Positions 1 to 12,000 of a stretch of 64,000 nt of DNA are shown one piece after another. Under the pieces are notes generated by a model that saw nothing but the letters and a program-made list of their open reading frames with translations, made no database searches and was not told the origin of the DNA. The stretch is from Phymorhynchus buccinoides (taxonomy: Eukaryota; Mollusca; Gastropoda; Neogastropoda; Raphitomidae): NCBI GenBank assembly GCA_017654935.2, contig CM065686.1:31530387-31594386 (forward strand). The letters are read 5' to 3'. Made by a program: the position numbers and the translations under genes. The stretch's first letter is position 1, and each line of letters starts with the position of its first letter.

Positions 1-396
1 ATGACCGGGGCCTCGGGACATCACTGCCTGTGTGAATGAGACTAGCGTCCTATCGGTCGTAGACCCTTTTGGACGAAATAGTTTCATTTCCAAGCTTTTA
101 TGTTTAATTTTCATTTGTACATGGATCTGCATGCATAATTTATTTCAGGTTAAGAAAGACCCCCCCCCCCCCCTCCAACACACACACACCTTCCCAATTA
201 AAATAAAGCTGTAAGTGTAAAGTTTTATGCAAACTGTTTCAACACTTATCCAGTATTTAGTTAAGTTTTCCAGTTGAAAATGATTTTTTGGGTGTGATTC
301 TGTTTTGCTTGCAAATTGTAGGGAATAATAATAATAATAATAAACGGATATTTATATAGCGCTTTTTATCGAGCACAAAGCGCTTTACAATCAGCA

Positions 397-1080
397 TTGA
401 AAAAACTCACACACGCACAACAGACACACACGCACTTACGTGCACGCACGAGAGTGAACGCGTTCTTGCACACAGACATACACACACATCCCCACACACA
501 TTTCATCAAACACACAGAAAAACACATTCTCACTGAAACGCACACAAACTTACTCGAACATACACTTGTACAAACACGTGCACACACACACATACACACG
601 CGCGCGCGCACACGCGCACTCACATACACAAAAACACTCACGTGTACTCACACTCACAGACACATGCTCGCATACACTCTCCCCCTCCGGCCTCTAGCTG
701 AACACAATCTCTCCTGCGCACGCATACACTTATGCACATGCAAGCAGATATACCCACACAGAACACACACAACACACAAAACACTCACACACACACACCT
801 GCTTGGAAGCGCGGCCGTGGGCGCACGCACACTCACATTCGCGCACACGCTCACAAATTACATACATATACATACACATACACAAATTACATACATACAT
901 ACAAATATATGGACATGCATCGCACAATCACACACACGCACATGCACACACACACATCGCACATCACACAATCACACACACACACATGCGCACGCATGCA
1001 CACAAACACACGCATACGCGCGTGTGTACACAAACACATGCATAGGCACGTGTGTACACACACGCACACGTGCACATGGA
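397..1080. repeat. CA-rich cryptic simple repeat
   Basis: About 680 bp of imperfect CA/CG/TA dinucleotides (CACACA with ACGCAC and ATACAT variants). It lies in what would be the 3' untranslated part of the LINE. Long open frames on both strands here (His/Thr-rich on +, Cys/Val-rich on -) are artefacts of the dinucleotide composition. Confidence 0.85.
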
Positions 1081-1090
1081 GATGGGGGTG

Positions 1091-1852
1091 TTATTGGAAA
1101 GACTGCTGGAACAGATGGGTTTTCAGGTTAGTTTTGAACGATGCTAAAGATTGACTATGTCTGACAGCAGAAGGCAATGAATTCCAGAGTTTGACTGCTG
1201 ATGATGTAAAAGCTCTACCACCGTGCCTATCATGTTTACATTTTTGTATTCGAAAAATCGTATTGTCATTTGCTGAGCGGAGAGATCGAGATGGAACGTA
1301 AATTTCAAGAAGCTCAGAGAGGTATTGCGGTGCTGTTCCCGATATGATCTGATAGCAGAGACAGGCAGCTTTGTAGTTTATTCTTTGTTGAACGGGTAGC
1401 CAATGTAACTCTTTAAGTAGAGGTGATGTGTGTTGAAGACGCTTGGCTTTGTAGACCATTCTAGCAGCAGAGTTTTGGAGTTGTTGTAAGGGTTTGAGAA
1501 GCGCCTGTGGGCAACCAAGTAGAAGGGAGTTGCAGTAATCTAATCTAGACAAAATGTATGAACTGACTAGTGTTTTGGTTGCCTCGGTCGTGAGAAAGGG
1601 GCGTATAGAGCTGATTCGTCTGAGTTCGATGTATGCAGCCTGGCAGATCTTAGTGATATGATGTTGCATGGAAAGGTCTTCATCCAAGAAAGCGCCAAGG
1701 TTGCGAACATGTTCAGAAAATTTGATGTTGGAATCTCCAAGGGCAATGGTGGAGGTCAGAGAGCTAGAGTCAATAGATGGGGAAAGCACTCTGAGTGCTT
1801 CAGTCTTGTCATCGTTTAGCTTAAGCTTATTGTTTGACATCCATGTTTTCAC
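1091..1852 (-). pseudogene. LINE reverse transcriptase, C-terminal fragment (253 codons open)
   Basis: The frame is open for 253 codons. It begins inside the RT palm (NNKLKLNDDKTEAL at the N-terminus), continues with a thumb-like stretch containing LGAFLDEDLSM, SSYILSRLDYCNSLL and HWLPVQQRINYKAACLCYQ, and ends near LWNSLPSAVR. These phrases are characteristic of the C-terminal third of L2/CR1/Rex-type RT proteins. The YxDD catalytic box and the endonuclease are absent because of 5' truncation. The lack of internal stops suggests a fairly recent insertion. No function is expected. Confidence 0.8.
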
Positions 1853-2172
1853 TTCAGTGACAGTCTTGAATAATGTGCTGTAATGAATATAACCATAAAA
1901 TACTAACAGGGAAGGAATTTAAACAACCCACACACACAAAAACAACAACCCCACAGTGTAATGTGTAATAAAACAATATTTTCTTGAAAACAACAAATTC
2001 CATCATTGAGGGTGAAAATGTTTCACTTTCAGTTTTTCGAACTTTTACTAAACGGCCTTGTTTTGTTCTTCTGACAATGGCACCATCATTTTTATTATAC
2101 TGACATGCACACAGGAAAAGTAGAGACTGAAGGTGTGACAATTACTAGCCCTGAAGATATGGCAAATTGTTA

Positions 2173-2302
2173 TTAAAGACCCACCACGTCACATGTCAAA
2201 ATCACGGTTTTCATGTCTTTTCCCTCTTATAACTGGTAAGAAATCTTAAGGAATCTTCTTAGCATCAGAGGGAATGTGACACTTGACGTGGGGGGTCTTT
2301 AA
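2173..2302. mobile_element. MITE flanked by TTAA, TIR starting AGACCC
   Basis: The ends are inverted: left TTAAAGACCCACCACGTCA, right TGACGTGGGGGGTCTTTAA. The pairing has one or two mismatches. TTAA at both borders is the target duplication expected of piggyBac-type elements. The body of about 120 bp has no coding capacity. Superfamily is inferred from the TTAA only. Confidence 0.6.
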
Positions 2303-3075
2303 GGAAAGTGAAGGCACTCATTTTTTATGACCCATCTGAAAGTCAAATGTCCTGTTGAGCTGGTCTTAGAAATGTTCTTCCTTGGAAGCTGGACAGTTTT
2401 CTTTCTTATCTTGCAGTCTGTAGTTAAACTTAGATGTGTGGGAAAGATAGAACGACCGTCTCGGTTATTTTAAACACTGTCATGCAATGTTTTTAATCTC
2501 ACGAGGCTCTTTTCCTTGTTTTTGTTAGCAGGATGTAGATAAATAAATCACAGCTGAAACCGGAATATAAAAGTCTTGTAAGTAGTTTGAAACTCTTGTT
2601 TTGTCTGACTAAACAATTTGGTCATTTTATAAGGCTCAAGGGTCTTTTGGGGGGTAACATGTATTCATAAAATCTTTGAAGTATGGTACTCAATGCAAGT
2701 GTTTGGCGATTTGTTTTCAATGTCTTGTTGATCCAGTCTTCCACATAGAATTTCCATATTGAAATCCTTATTTCATCAACACAGTTTTTGTTGTCATTGT
2801 TGCTGTTTTGTTTTAGAGTACTGAACTGAAGTGGCTGGTTTTGTTTTTTGTTATAGAGTAGTTAGAGTGGGTTTATTTCAGTTGAGATTATTGTGGGCAC
2901 GTACAAAAAGAATGCAAAGCTCTTCAGATATATTTGCACCCGCCCACACTATGACATACATAATACAGTATACAGCTGCATCACAAACACACACACACAG
3001 AGGATAATAACTTTCTCTCTCTCCCTTTCACACTCTGAGACTGAATTTTTTCGTTCTTTTTCTCACTCACTGCCT

Positions 3076-3246
<171 letters not shown>

Positions 3247-4499
3247 GGCATGCATCCACTGTGAGTTTGAATCAAAGTGCGTTTTGCTGCTATTACTGTG
3301 AGCTATTGACTGAAAGTGAAGCAGATGAGCAACAGCAGTGAGTGACTGATGGTGACAAGGCTTAACGCACACACTGACACAGCATGCTGACAAAGTAGCA
3401 GTAACACACTCAGCTTTGGTAAATCCCAACAACCAATGCGTCAAAATAGGATGAGATATAGGCTGAACACTGTTTCCTCTGTTTTTCACTCTCTGTAAGT
3501 GTAACTATATAAAGGATGCTTGCTTTTGAAGTCGGGGGAACCGAGAAAGTGTATAAACGTAACTTACTTTAGGAAAACTTGTGAGGAAACTGAATTTTAG
3601 TTGTTTTTGTTGTTGTTATTTCCTTGTTGGTGTGTAAGTTGTGGGTAAGTGGTAACATGTTTCATTTTAGATATATAAAAAATAATGAGAGAGGCAGAGA
3701 GAGGCATAATGTTTTTTGTGTAACTTAGCATTGGGCATGTGCATGTCTTTTTTTTCCTTAGAAAACCAGCAAAACATAATATCACGAAATTGAAGATTGA
3801 CAGAATGCAGCAGTTGGTGGTCAAAAATAGATGATAGACTTGATGGATGATGTGCGCATTCTCTGGGTGCATGAAAAATGACCCACAACACTGTTGACTT
3901 TGCTGCTATTACTGTGTGCTATTGACTGAAAGTCAAAGAGTTAATTTTTGTAGAAAGGCTGGCTGTCAAATACCAAGAAGGTACCTGGCCTGAAGTTGGA
4001 ATAGCTCAAGAATAGCTGAGTAAAATGGTACCTTGTCTGCTCTGTTGGCTCCTATCCTTGGGCGCTGCTGGTTTAAATACACCTAAAAACATTTTCAAAG
4101 ACGACGCATTTAGGGCGTTTTTCTTTCCCATCATTTACGTTGGTTTTGAGGCTGAATGAGACTGCCTGTACGTGTATTAAAATCATGTGGAGAAAAAAAA
4201 AAAAATTTGATAAACTGATTTTGTTCGCTTTTTGTTTGTTTTTCGAAAGAGCGCACAATTTATGTCACTTCTGCTTATGGTTCCACCAACTCAGCCAGCT
4301 CCACTGTTAGCAAAAGATATAAACTGGTACTAGGAGTGAACAAGGAAGCTGCAGCCACACGACAATGCTGTACCAAGTGCTGCTCGTAAACTTTGTGCTA
4401 ACATACGAAATGCTGTCCTCGTGTAATCCTGTATGAAAGTTGTTAAAATCAGACCATGGGGATATCCATGCAATGAGTTAACTTTTGTTGTTGAGAGAA

Positions 4500-4745
4500 T
4501 TAACCCTTTCACCGCCAAAGTCGCATTTTAGCACCACATTGATTTAACACCTATGTCACTAAAAGGCATCAGATTGGGGTCTATTATCCAAAGACCCTAT
4601 TGTCTTAGTTTTGGGAAGTAAGGATAGACCTTATTTTATGTATGTCACAGAAGAATCCCCAATGCTGCAGATGGATTTTGTTCTCTTCCCAGGTAAATTT
4701 AATGGACATGTTTGGCTGAAATATGGCTGGCGGTGAAAGGGTTAA
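4500..4745. mobile_element. piggyBac-like MITE, TIR CCCTTTCACCGCC
   Basis: TTAA at 4500-4503 and 4742-4745 flanks exact terminal inverted repeats (CCCTTTCACCGCC / GGCGGTGAAAGGG). A second copy of about 242 bp lies at 34040-34281 and matches along its whole length. TTAA target sites and TIRs starting CCC are the piggyBac hallmark. No transposase remains. Confidence 0.85.
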
Positions 4746-5111
4746 AGTGAAAAATTTAATGACTGGAATTAGACTAAATTGTGATTTTGAAAAGTAAACT
4801 AGTAAAGATAATTTCTAAATGAAATTTAAGTTTCAGTATAAAATTTGTGTTATTACTAATATTTAATAATAATGATAATCATGAGAGGTTTTCTTTGGTT
4901 GTTTTGTTGTTGTTGTACTTGCAGCCAGTCAGGAAAATTATAACAATTGGACTTCACTTTGTTTTTGAAAAGTAAAGAAATAATTTCTAAGTGAAATTTT
5001 CATCATGGTATTATTACTGATAGTGATTGGGATGAGTCCTTTTTTTAAAATGTATATATTTTTTCGTCACTCGGAGAAATTAACTTTGATGGGCATTTTG
5101 TGTGTGTGCAG

Positions 5112-5264
5112 ATAGAGCTGAGATAGCGGCCGTGTGCAGTGTGAGGGCATTGTGTCTAGTAAGCCGTGAGGGGTGAACACCATGCCAGCCACCAAACGGG
5201 ACATGAGCTACTACGATGTACTGGGGGTGGAGCGCAATGCTTCAGAGAAAGACGTCAAGAAAGC
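5112..5264 (+). CDS. DNAJB6: DNAJB6 coding exon 1 (5' UTR tail plus start of J domain)
   Basis: Acceptor TGTGTGTGCAG at 5101-5111, ATG at 5182, donor gtgagt at 5265. Encodes the start of the J domain ([20 protein letters not shown]). The acceptor implies an upstream untranslated exon. Confidence 0.9.
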
Positions 5265-6023
5265 GTGAGTACTTAAATCAGTGTTGACTTTTTTTTGGAT
5301 GTCATATTTCTTAACTGTCAGGGCTCCCAATCGTCCCGCAAAACAAGGGCTCCCAGGGACTCTTTCACTTACAGTATAGAGGGTCCTAGAGGCGGGATAG
5401 AGGGTCCCAGTGGCATTGTGAATGCTAAAAAGAATTTTTCTAGTGCATCCCTGGGACCCTCTGCACATTCTTTTAGAGGGTCCTTTAGAATTTCAGTACT
5501 TCATAAACCCCCAAATGGGGGTCCCTGGGAGCCCTGACTGGCGAAAATGGCAAGATAACTTTTATTCAAATATATATTTGGATAACATGTTTCTTACTAT
5601 GGAGGAAATATCAGAGCTTCTTTAATTCAAATGCAGCATGCATGTTTGAAAATGTCTCCACGAAGACCAATAATAAATCAAGAAGATGAATGCAGTTGTG
5701 TAATGATGGACTAAAAGTTAAAAGGGAAAGGTGTCTAGATGTAATAAAGCGCGTTTTAATGTCATTCATTGTTATAATGGATCTCAAAAGTATTAGGTAT
5801 TAGGTACTTTATAGTCACAGAGGCATCTCTGTGAAATTCAGGTTGCTCCCTCCCACCTGGAGAGCTCATCGCAGCCAGAGGCGTGCCACCCATTTTATTT
5901 TATTTTTGCATGCAATGTTTTGTGTGATTGACGAGGAAGGAGAGGGGGGTGGGTAAATTTTGACCAAATTATAACTTTTTCATTGCCACTGGGTTTAACG
6001 TGTGCTAAATGCATGGGCATATG

Positions 6024-6054
<31 letters not shown>

Positions 6055-9000
6055 TCCAATTCAGACCGTAAGGCCTAGTGCAAAGTGAGAGGAAAAATCC
6101 CCTGTACCCAGGTTTAAACTCGGGTTTACTTGTCTTGCCACGAAGCGAACGCGTTACCACTGTGCCACTCGACAAGTTTACGAATTGTTCCATAATGTCA
6201 TTGTATTTTGGTGGACAGATACCGGCGGCTTGCTCTGAAGTGGCACCCGGACAAGAACCCCAACAACAAAGACGAAGCGGATAAAAAGTTCAAAGAAATC
6301 TCAGAAGCCTATGATGTGCTGTCAGACAGTGAGTTACCCCGATTTTTTAATATTATATACATTATGATATAAGGTTACTTCATCTGAAAATGGGAGCAAT
6401 AGGTCAACTGTTTGGAAAGTCTTTTATTATTTTTAACTTCTTCTGAAGAAAGTAGTGGCTGTGAGTGATTTAAAAATTCTACTCCTTCAGTCCGTCACTA
6501 GGATCAGCGAAAAAACAAAATGTTTTTTTATATAAAAAAATTAAATTATTGAGTCACAAATAATGAGCAGACAATGTCACAAAATATAGAGCGGTGATTT
6601 CAGTACACTTTTTCTTGTTTCCATGGTAATGATTGTTGTGTTCGCGTTGTAGAACTTGCCTTGGATCTGAGGATTTGAACTCTTCTAGCGCCAAGTATTT
6701 TCTGTTCTTTGTTACCTTTTCAAGGGAACTAAAAATTATCACCTGCTTTACTATATGTGTTAAATGAACAGAAATGCACTGATAAGCTCTAAAAATAGAC
6801 AACCACATGGAAGATTTTTACTGGCGCCCACCTACTGGCAATGACGTATAATATATGTGACCCAGCACCACGAAAGGGACATTAACTACGATTAAGTCGC
6901 TGGGCTAGTTTCTCACAACAGGCTTGCAAAGTCAAAAATCAATTATTTTTTTTTATCGATCTGCATATTTTAGAGGGTTTCTGTTAATTGTTTTATTGAA
7001 AATTCGCTACGTTAAGTGCTTCACTGGTTTTGAAACCCAGTGCGTCAGATGGCAGTTTTGAACGTCAAAGACGCATGTATTATGTGCACAGAAGATGAGC
7101 ACTGTTATGGGTGCCTGTGAGAGCAAGATAAGGACCACATGATGCTGCAATGTTGAATTCTGTCTACAGAACAGAAGCGAGAGGTGTACGACATGCAGAC
7201 CTGCCTACTGCTATGATTTGGCCGTAGCAGCTACGAAAAATAAAGCTTGGCTACGGAGCTACGGCAACCTTAGCATTGCTACGGAGAAAACAAAATGCCG
7301 CCGCATTTTATTTTTGCTTATGCCGTTCCCGGTTTTGTCTGTTTCTAAGAGCAGACGCTGTGTCACGCGCGATAACCTAGTCACTTCCGTTTTTATCAGT
7401 GACTGCGCATGCGTTCTTATTACTTTCTCTGAAAAAAATGGCGGACTCCAGCAGCAGTAGCGATTCGGGAGATGTTTCAAACGAAAAAAACCGAACCCAA
7501 ACCAGAAAACGAAAATCATCTGGCACACCATCTTGTTCTAAGAAAAAACATCGGCCTGACGCACAAGTTTTCAAAATAGCTTACACGGAGGAGTGGCCTT
7601 GCATCGTCAGAAGTCGACTTGGTGCGAACCATGCTCACTGCAACCTCTGCCATGCAGACTTCGCTGTGAATCATGGCGGTAGAGACGACCGTCAACACGT
7701 TCAATCGGCGAAACATAAACAGTACGTTTCGGCTCAGGAAGAGAACAAATTGATTGCCGTCGTTTGTGGATGCTACGAAAAAATTTGCCATGCTACTGAA
7801 AATTGATGGCTGGGCTACTGATTGGGAAAATTCCAAGTAGGCAGGTCTGCGACATGTACGGCAAGAACGGGGTGCACGATGTTGCAATGTTGAATTCTGT
7901 CTACAGAACAGAAGCGAGAGGTGTACGACATGTACGGCAAGAACGGGGTGCACGACCACCCAGGGTTCCAGGAGGATGACTTTGCCGGTGGTGGTCAGCA
8001 CGGACACTTCCACTTCCAGTTCCGCAGCCCCGAGGAGATCTTCCGCGACTTCTTCGGCACCTCAGACCCCTTCTCCAAGATCTTCGGAGGTCAGGGTTGT
8101 GTTTGTTTCGTACCTAAGACTTTTGAGGATCAGGCTCAGATTTGTTCTTCCTTTCGGGGATAGCATAGTGTGATCAGACACCCCCTCCACTCTTTAAAAT
8201 AGCCTAATGAAGAAAACGTTCTTTTAGTTTCATGTACGTTTGTAATACCATGGAGCTCTTTTTCGATGGTGATTTTAAGAGAATAATGGACAGTGTGTGT
8301 GCAGATTAGTTTATTGTTGACGTTTAGTGCATTTGTCACTCGTTTGCATCTCTCAAACTTAGAGCCGGTTTTTTTGTCGTTGAAGATTCAATTAAAGAAA
8401 TCTGTAGATCCCAATTGTTTTTGTCTACATGGTGGATTATGGATACAAGTAGACAGTCTATTACTTTATGCCATTTCCATCATTGTCTGTAAGCTTTATG
8501 CTCGCAAAAGTGAGAGATTGCTTTGCTTTAAGAAAAATAATGCTGTCAGAGATTATTTTGCTTACAACAAGATTTAGAGTGATTGTTTAGACAAAGAACT
8601 GAATTTTCCTAACTGACATTATTGTTTCAGGAACCAGACTGCAGATTACCCTCTTGTGTTGATATTTTCCTTTGAATAGACATTGCATAAGCAGTATTAC
8701 CATTGTATTCAAAGAGAAGATGCTTTAATAGGCTTAACTCATTCGAGTCATTCTGGCCATATATGTCCGGAATTAATATTTAGCTGTCAATTTGATGCAT
8801 TTGCTTCAAGGGAAGTAAATCTGTGCACCCTGGTCACTTCTAAACTCGCTTCCCTCCCTTAGACCACAATTTTGCCTCTAACTTTGCTTTTGTAGTGGTT
8901 TGTTGTGGGGAAACCAATCGGTGTAGAGAGTTTTTCTATATAAAGTTTATATATAAAAAAGTCTGATCTACCACTTCCCTATTTTCCCTGAAGTAAAAAC

Positions 9001-12000
9001 CCATAATGTTCTTTCATTTCTCCTTTAGTTTATGTATGTTTTGTTTGTGTGTATGGCTGGAGTGATTTGTGATTTTTTTTTAATAATTCAAAATCGTTGC
9101 GATGCGAATAAGGTTGGTGATAGGTTTCAGGAAAAAGGTGGGATTGAACACAAAGTAGAAGACTTCATGGCTTCATTATACATTTTGGAGAGTAGGGGTG
9201 GTAAAACAAATACGATCCTGTTACTTTGTAATCAGTGGGTATATTGCCTGGTGTTATCTGTAGACGGTAGACTAATGTGAAATACAACTGAGTGACTGCT
9301 AACTGTTTAGGGATGAAAGTGTTAAAAGGAGAAAAAAACACCTTTAATTGTTCTGCAATAACAGTTCTATGATAAAGAGGAAGACTTTTTGTTCAGGAAT
9401 AAGTATGAGAATTAAATGTCGGAATAAGAAATGCTTCCACTGTTAGGGGGATAAAGGCATAAAGAAAGAAAAAAGCTTTTATGCATGTGATATTCATCAA
9501 TTATTTTATTTTATTTTGTTTATGAATTTTACTGACCAGAGTGTTGCTTGTCCTCAGGTGGGTTCCAGTCAGGAAACATGTTCGAACAATCTTTTACAGG
9601 CTTCCCTGGCAACGACGATTTCTTCGCCTCCTCCTTCTTCTCCAGCGACCCCTTTGCTAGCTCTGGGTGAGTCGCTAATGAGGGCTGCCGAATAGATAAC
9701 AGAGACGTTTACGGGGGTGATGAAGCTACCTACGTCCACGTTTAGTCCCTCTGAAGAGGAGATCAGTTTGCTGCTCGGGAACAGTGTTGAGGAATGCCTG
9801 CTGTGTGAGGTCCTCGTTTCTGACAGGAATGTTTGAACGGAGACGAGGCCTGTGCGCAGGCATTTCCCGATATTGTTCTGCTCTGGATATTTCAATTTTT
9901 AAAAAAAGAAAAGAATTGATCTAATTTGAAGAACAACAGTTCAAGTTGCTGTAATTTTATATTTTGAGGCAGTGTGTGTTGTTAGACGTAGACATTGTTC
10001 TCTTTTTCTCTCTCAACTGTCTTGCTCAAAATTTTAGGTGTATGAGTTTTTACAGAATTTTTGTCCAAGCGCTGAACAAACTGTGCAAAGAAAATGATTC
10101 TTTGTAGATTGTCTCCTCTTTCAGGGCTGAACGTGGATGTTGCAGTGTGATATCCTTACTGTTTGCAAGAAACTAATATTCTGTACTACTTTTGTGCACA
10201 GTTACCATGATGTTCAGCGTAAGCCTCTGTTAGTACCCTGTGCTGAATGCAGGCACTTTTGCTTGATTATGTTTGGGGTATTTCAAATGTTTAAGAATTT
10301 TTTTGGCTTTGAGTTGTATTCACCTCCCTCCCCCTCCCTTCTTTACTTCTGGATATAGAATCAAATCTTTAGTACTGAAGATGCCACATGAGTTTGACAA
10401 CTTTCTTTCAGGCTGCCTTTGCCCTGGAAAGAAACAAGAAGAAAGAAAGTTAAAAAAAAAAAATCAATTGACAGACTAAAACTAAAATTGAAAAAGATAC
10501 TTTCAAAATTAGAATTGTATTCAGCCGTGTCAAAATACCTTGTCATTGCTCCATGCGGAAATAATCTTGATCGTACAAGTTATCGATTTCAATCAGTAAC
10601 TGTGCACTAACAGTTGTTTAATTATTAACCAAACCTTAATTCATTTTCTCCTCAGACCTTTCATGCGTGCTTATAGTGGATGGAACTCCTCATTTTTCTA
10701 ACCCGTTACCCAGACTAATTTATTTCCGTATATCCCCAGATTGGTTTGTGGAAATCAAACAAACTGCTTTTACTGTGCCCACTGCATTTTTTGGTTTAAT
10801 GTCAGTTGGGGTGATAGTTGGGGGTTGGAATCTTTGAACGTTTTGCTTCTTTTTATTTCTGCACTGTTGCCCGTGATGGTGTTACTAACTGTTAGTATCT
10901 CTAGGAAGAATAATCATCAAGAGTATTTCTCTTATCGACTTTCAGAGTCTTTATGAAACAGTGTAAAAGCACAGCCGTGATGGTGTTACTAACTGTTAGT
11001 ATCTCTAGGAAGAATAATCATCAAGAGTATTTCTCTTATCGACTTTCAGAGTCTTTATGAAACAGTGTAAAAGCACAGCCAGCTGGACTGATTGAAATTT
11101 GGGGGCGACAAGGCGAATATGGAGTTGTTTTACGTCCTCTTGGTCTGAATCAGACACATATGGGACATTTGTAAATACAAATATGGTGGGAACAATACTG
11201 GAGGCAATACCCGGAGGCAGTACGAAACCAGTAAAGTCCTGATTTTTTAAAATTAATACAGATAGCTGTAGCGGTGACCACGCCTCGGTTAAACCTCATC
11301 GGCTATGGCACCGCCACAAGAGGTTTTTTTTAGAGTTGAAATTTGGGGGCAATATTTTTAATTCAAAGGGCTCTTTAAAATTAATTTGTCTTCTCAAAAC
11401 TGTAATAATGTTTGGCATATAAACGTTTTTTGTGGTCCTCTCAAGTCTGAAAGATTAGTGGCAAGACTTTGAAGGAGATGTTTTTAAAAATATCTTTTAA
11501 TGTAGTTGAATTGCAGTCCACATCAGTATATTGTTTTTTTCCTTTGGTTTGTAACAAAACTTGGTGCATTATTGCCAGGAAACTCTTTCTGTCCCTTTGT
11601 TTAGCTGTTCTTGTTCTCAATAACTACATACTTAGCCTTGTCCCTTTCTACCACACACACTCATAAACGCACAAAGGATTATGGATATTTTAGTTGTTTT
11701 CATCAAGTATTTGCACATGTTTGGCTCTGGGGAGAGCATTTGCAGTGGTATTGTATAGCAAGCATGTTTGAAAGGCTTAGCGCTATTATTTGCCATGCGT
11801 TTTTGGTTTGGACCAAATCCTGTTGCGGCATGTTACAGCACTTGTGTCTTAGAGTGGCTATTAACAATCTAAAGACGAAGAGGCTGAGCAGCTTGTAGGG
11901 TATGCTTTGGGGTTACTTATGCGTATTTGCCCACAGAGAACTCGTTTTGAGTTCTCCCTTTGTTTCCATCACAAGTAGAGTAGGAGTGCCGGTTTATTTA

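Larger units (their letters stand above)
325..1860 (-). mobile_element. 5'-truncated L2/CR1-like non-LTR retrotransposon
   Basis: Read on the minus strand, an open frame for the C-terminal part of a LINE reverse transcriptase (1852 down to 1091) is followed by a CA-rich 3' untranslated stretch. The element ends at an AT-rich tail with the phrase TTTATATAGCGC and a short run of TAA/TTA triplets near 325-350. A triplet tail of this sort is typical of L2/CR1-clade elements. The 5' end stops abruptly near 1860, so endonuclease and most RT motifs are missing, as in ordinary dead-on-arrival copies. Clade assignment is an inference from the C-terminal motif style and the tail. Confidence 0.75.

Noticed and set aside
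397..1131. His/Thr-rich ORF as a histidine-rich protein
   Set aside because: Pure composition of a CA repeat within a LINE 3' region.
7170..7195. A second functional exon 3 of DNAJB6
   Set aside because: Copy is cut by the hAT insertion and leads to a stop; the downstream copy gives the correct frame and full exon.
8738..9321. piggyBac-like MITE starting TTAACTCATTCGAGTC
   Set aside because: Left end resembles the 43204 family but no convincing matching right end was found.
10871..11078. Hammerhead ribozyme in the 104-bp duplication
   Set aside because: GAAAC is present but no CTGATGA box or matching stems could be placed.
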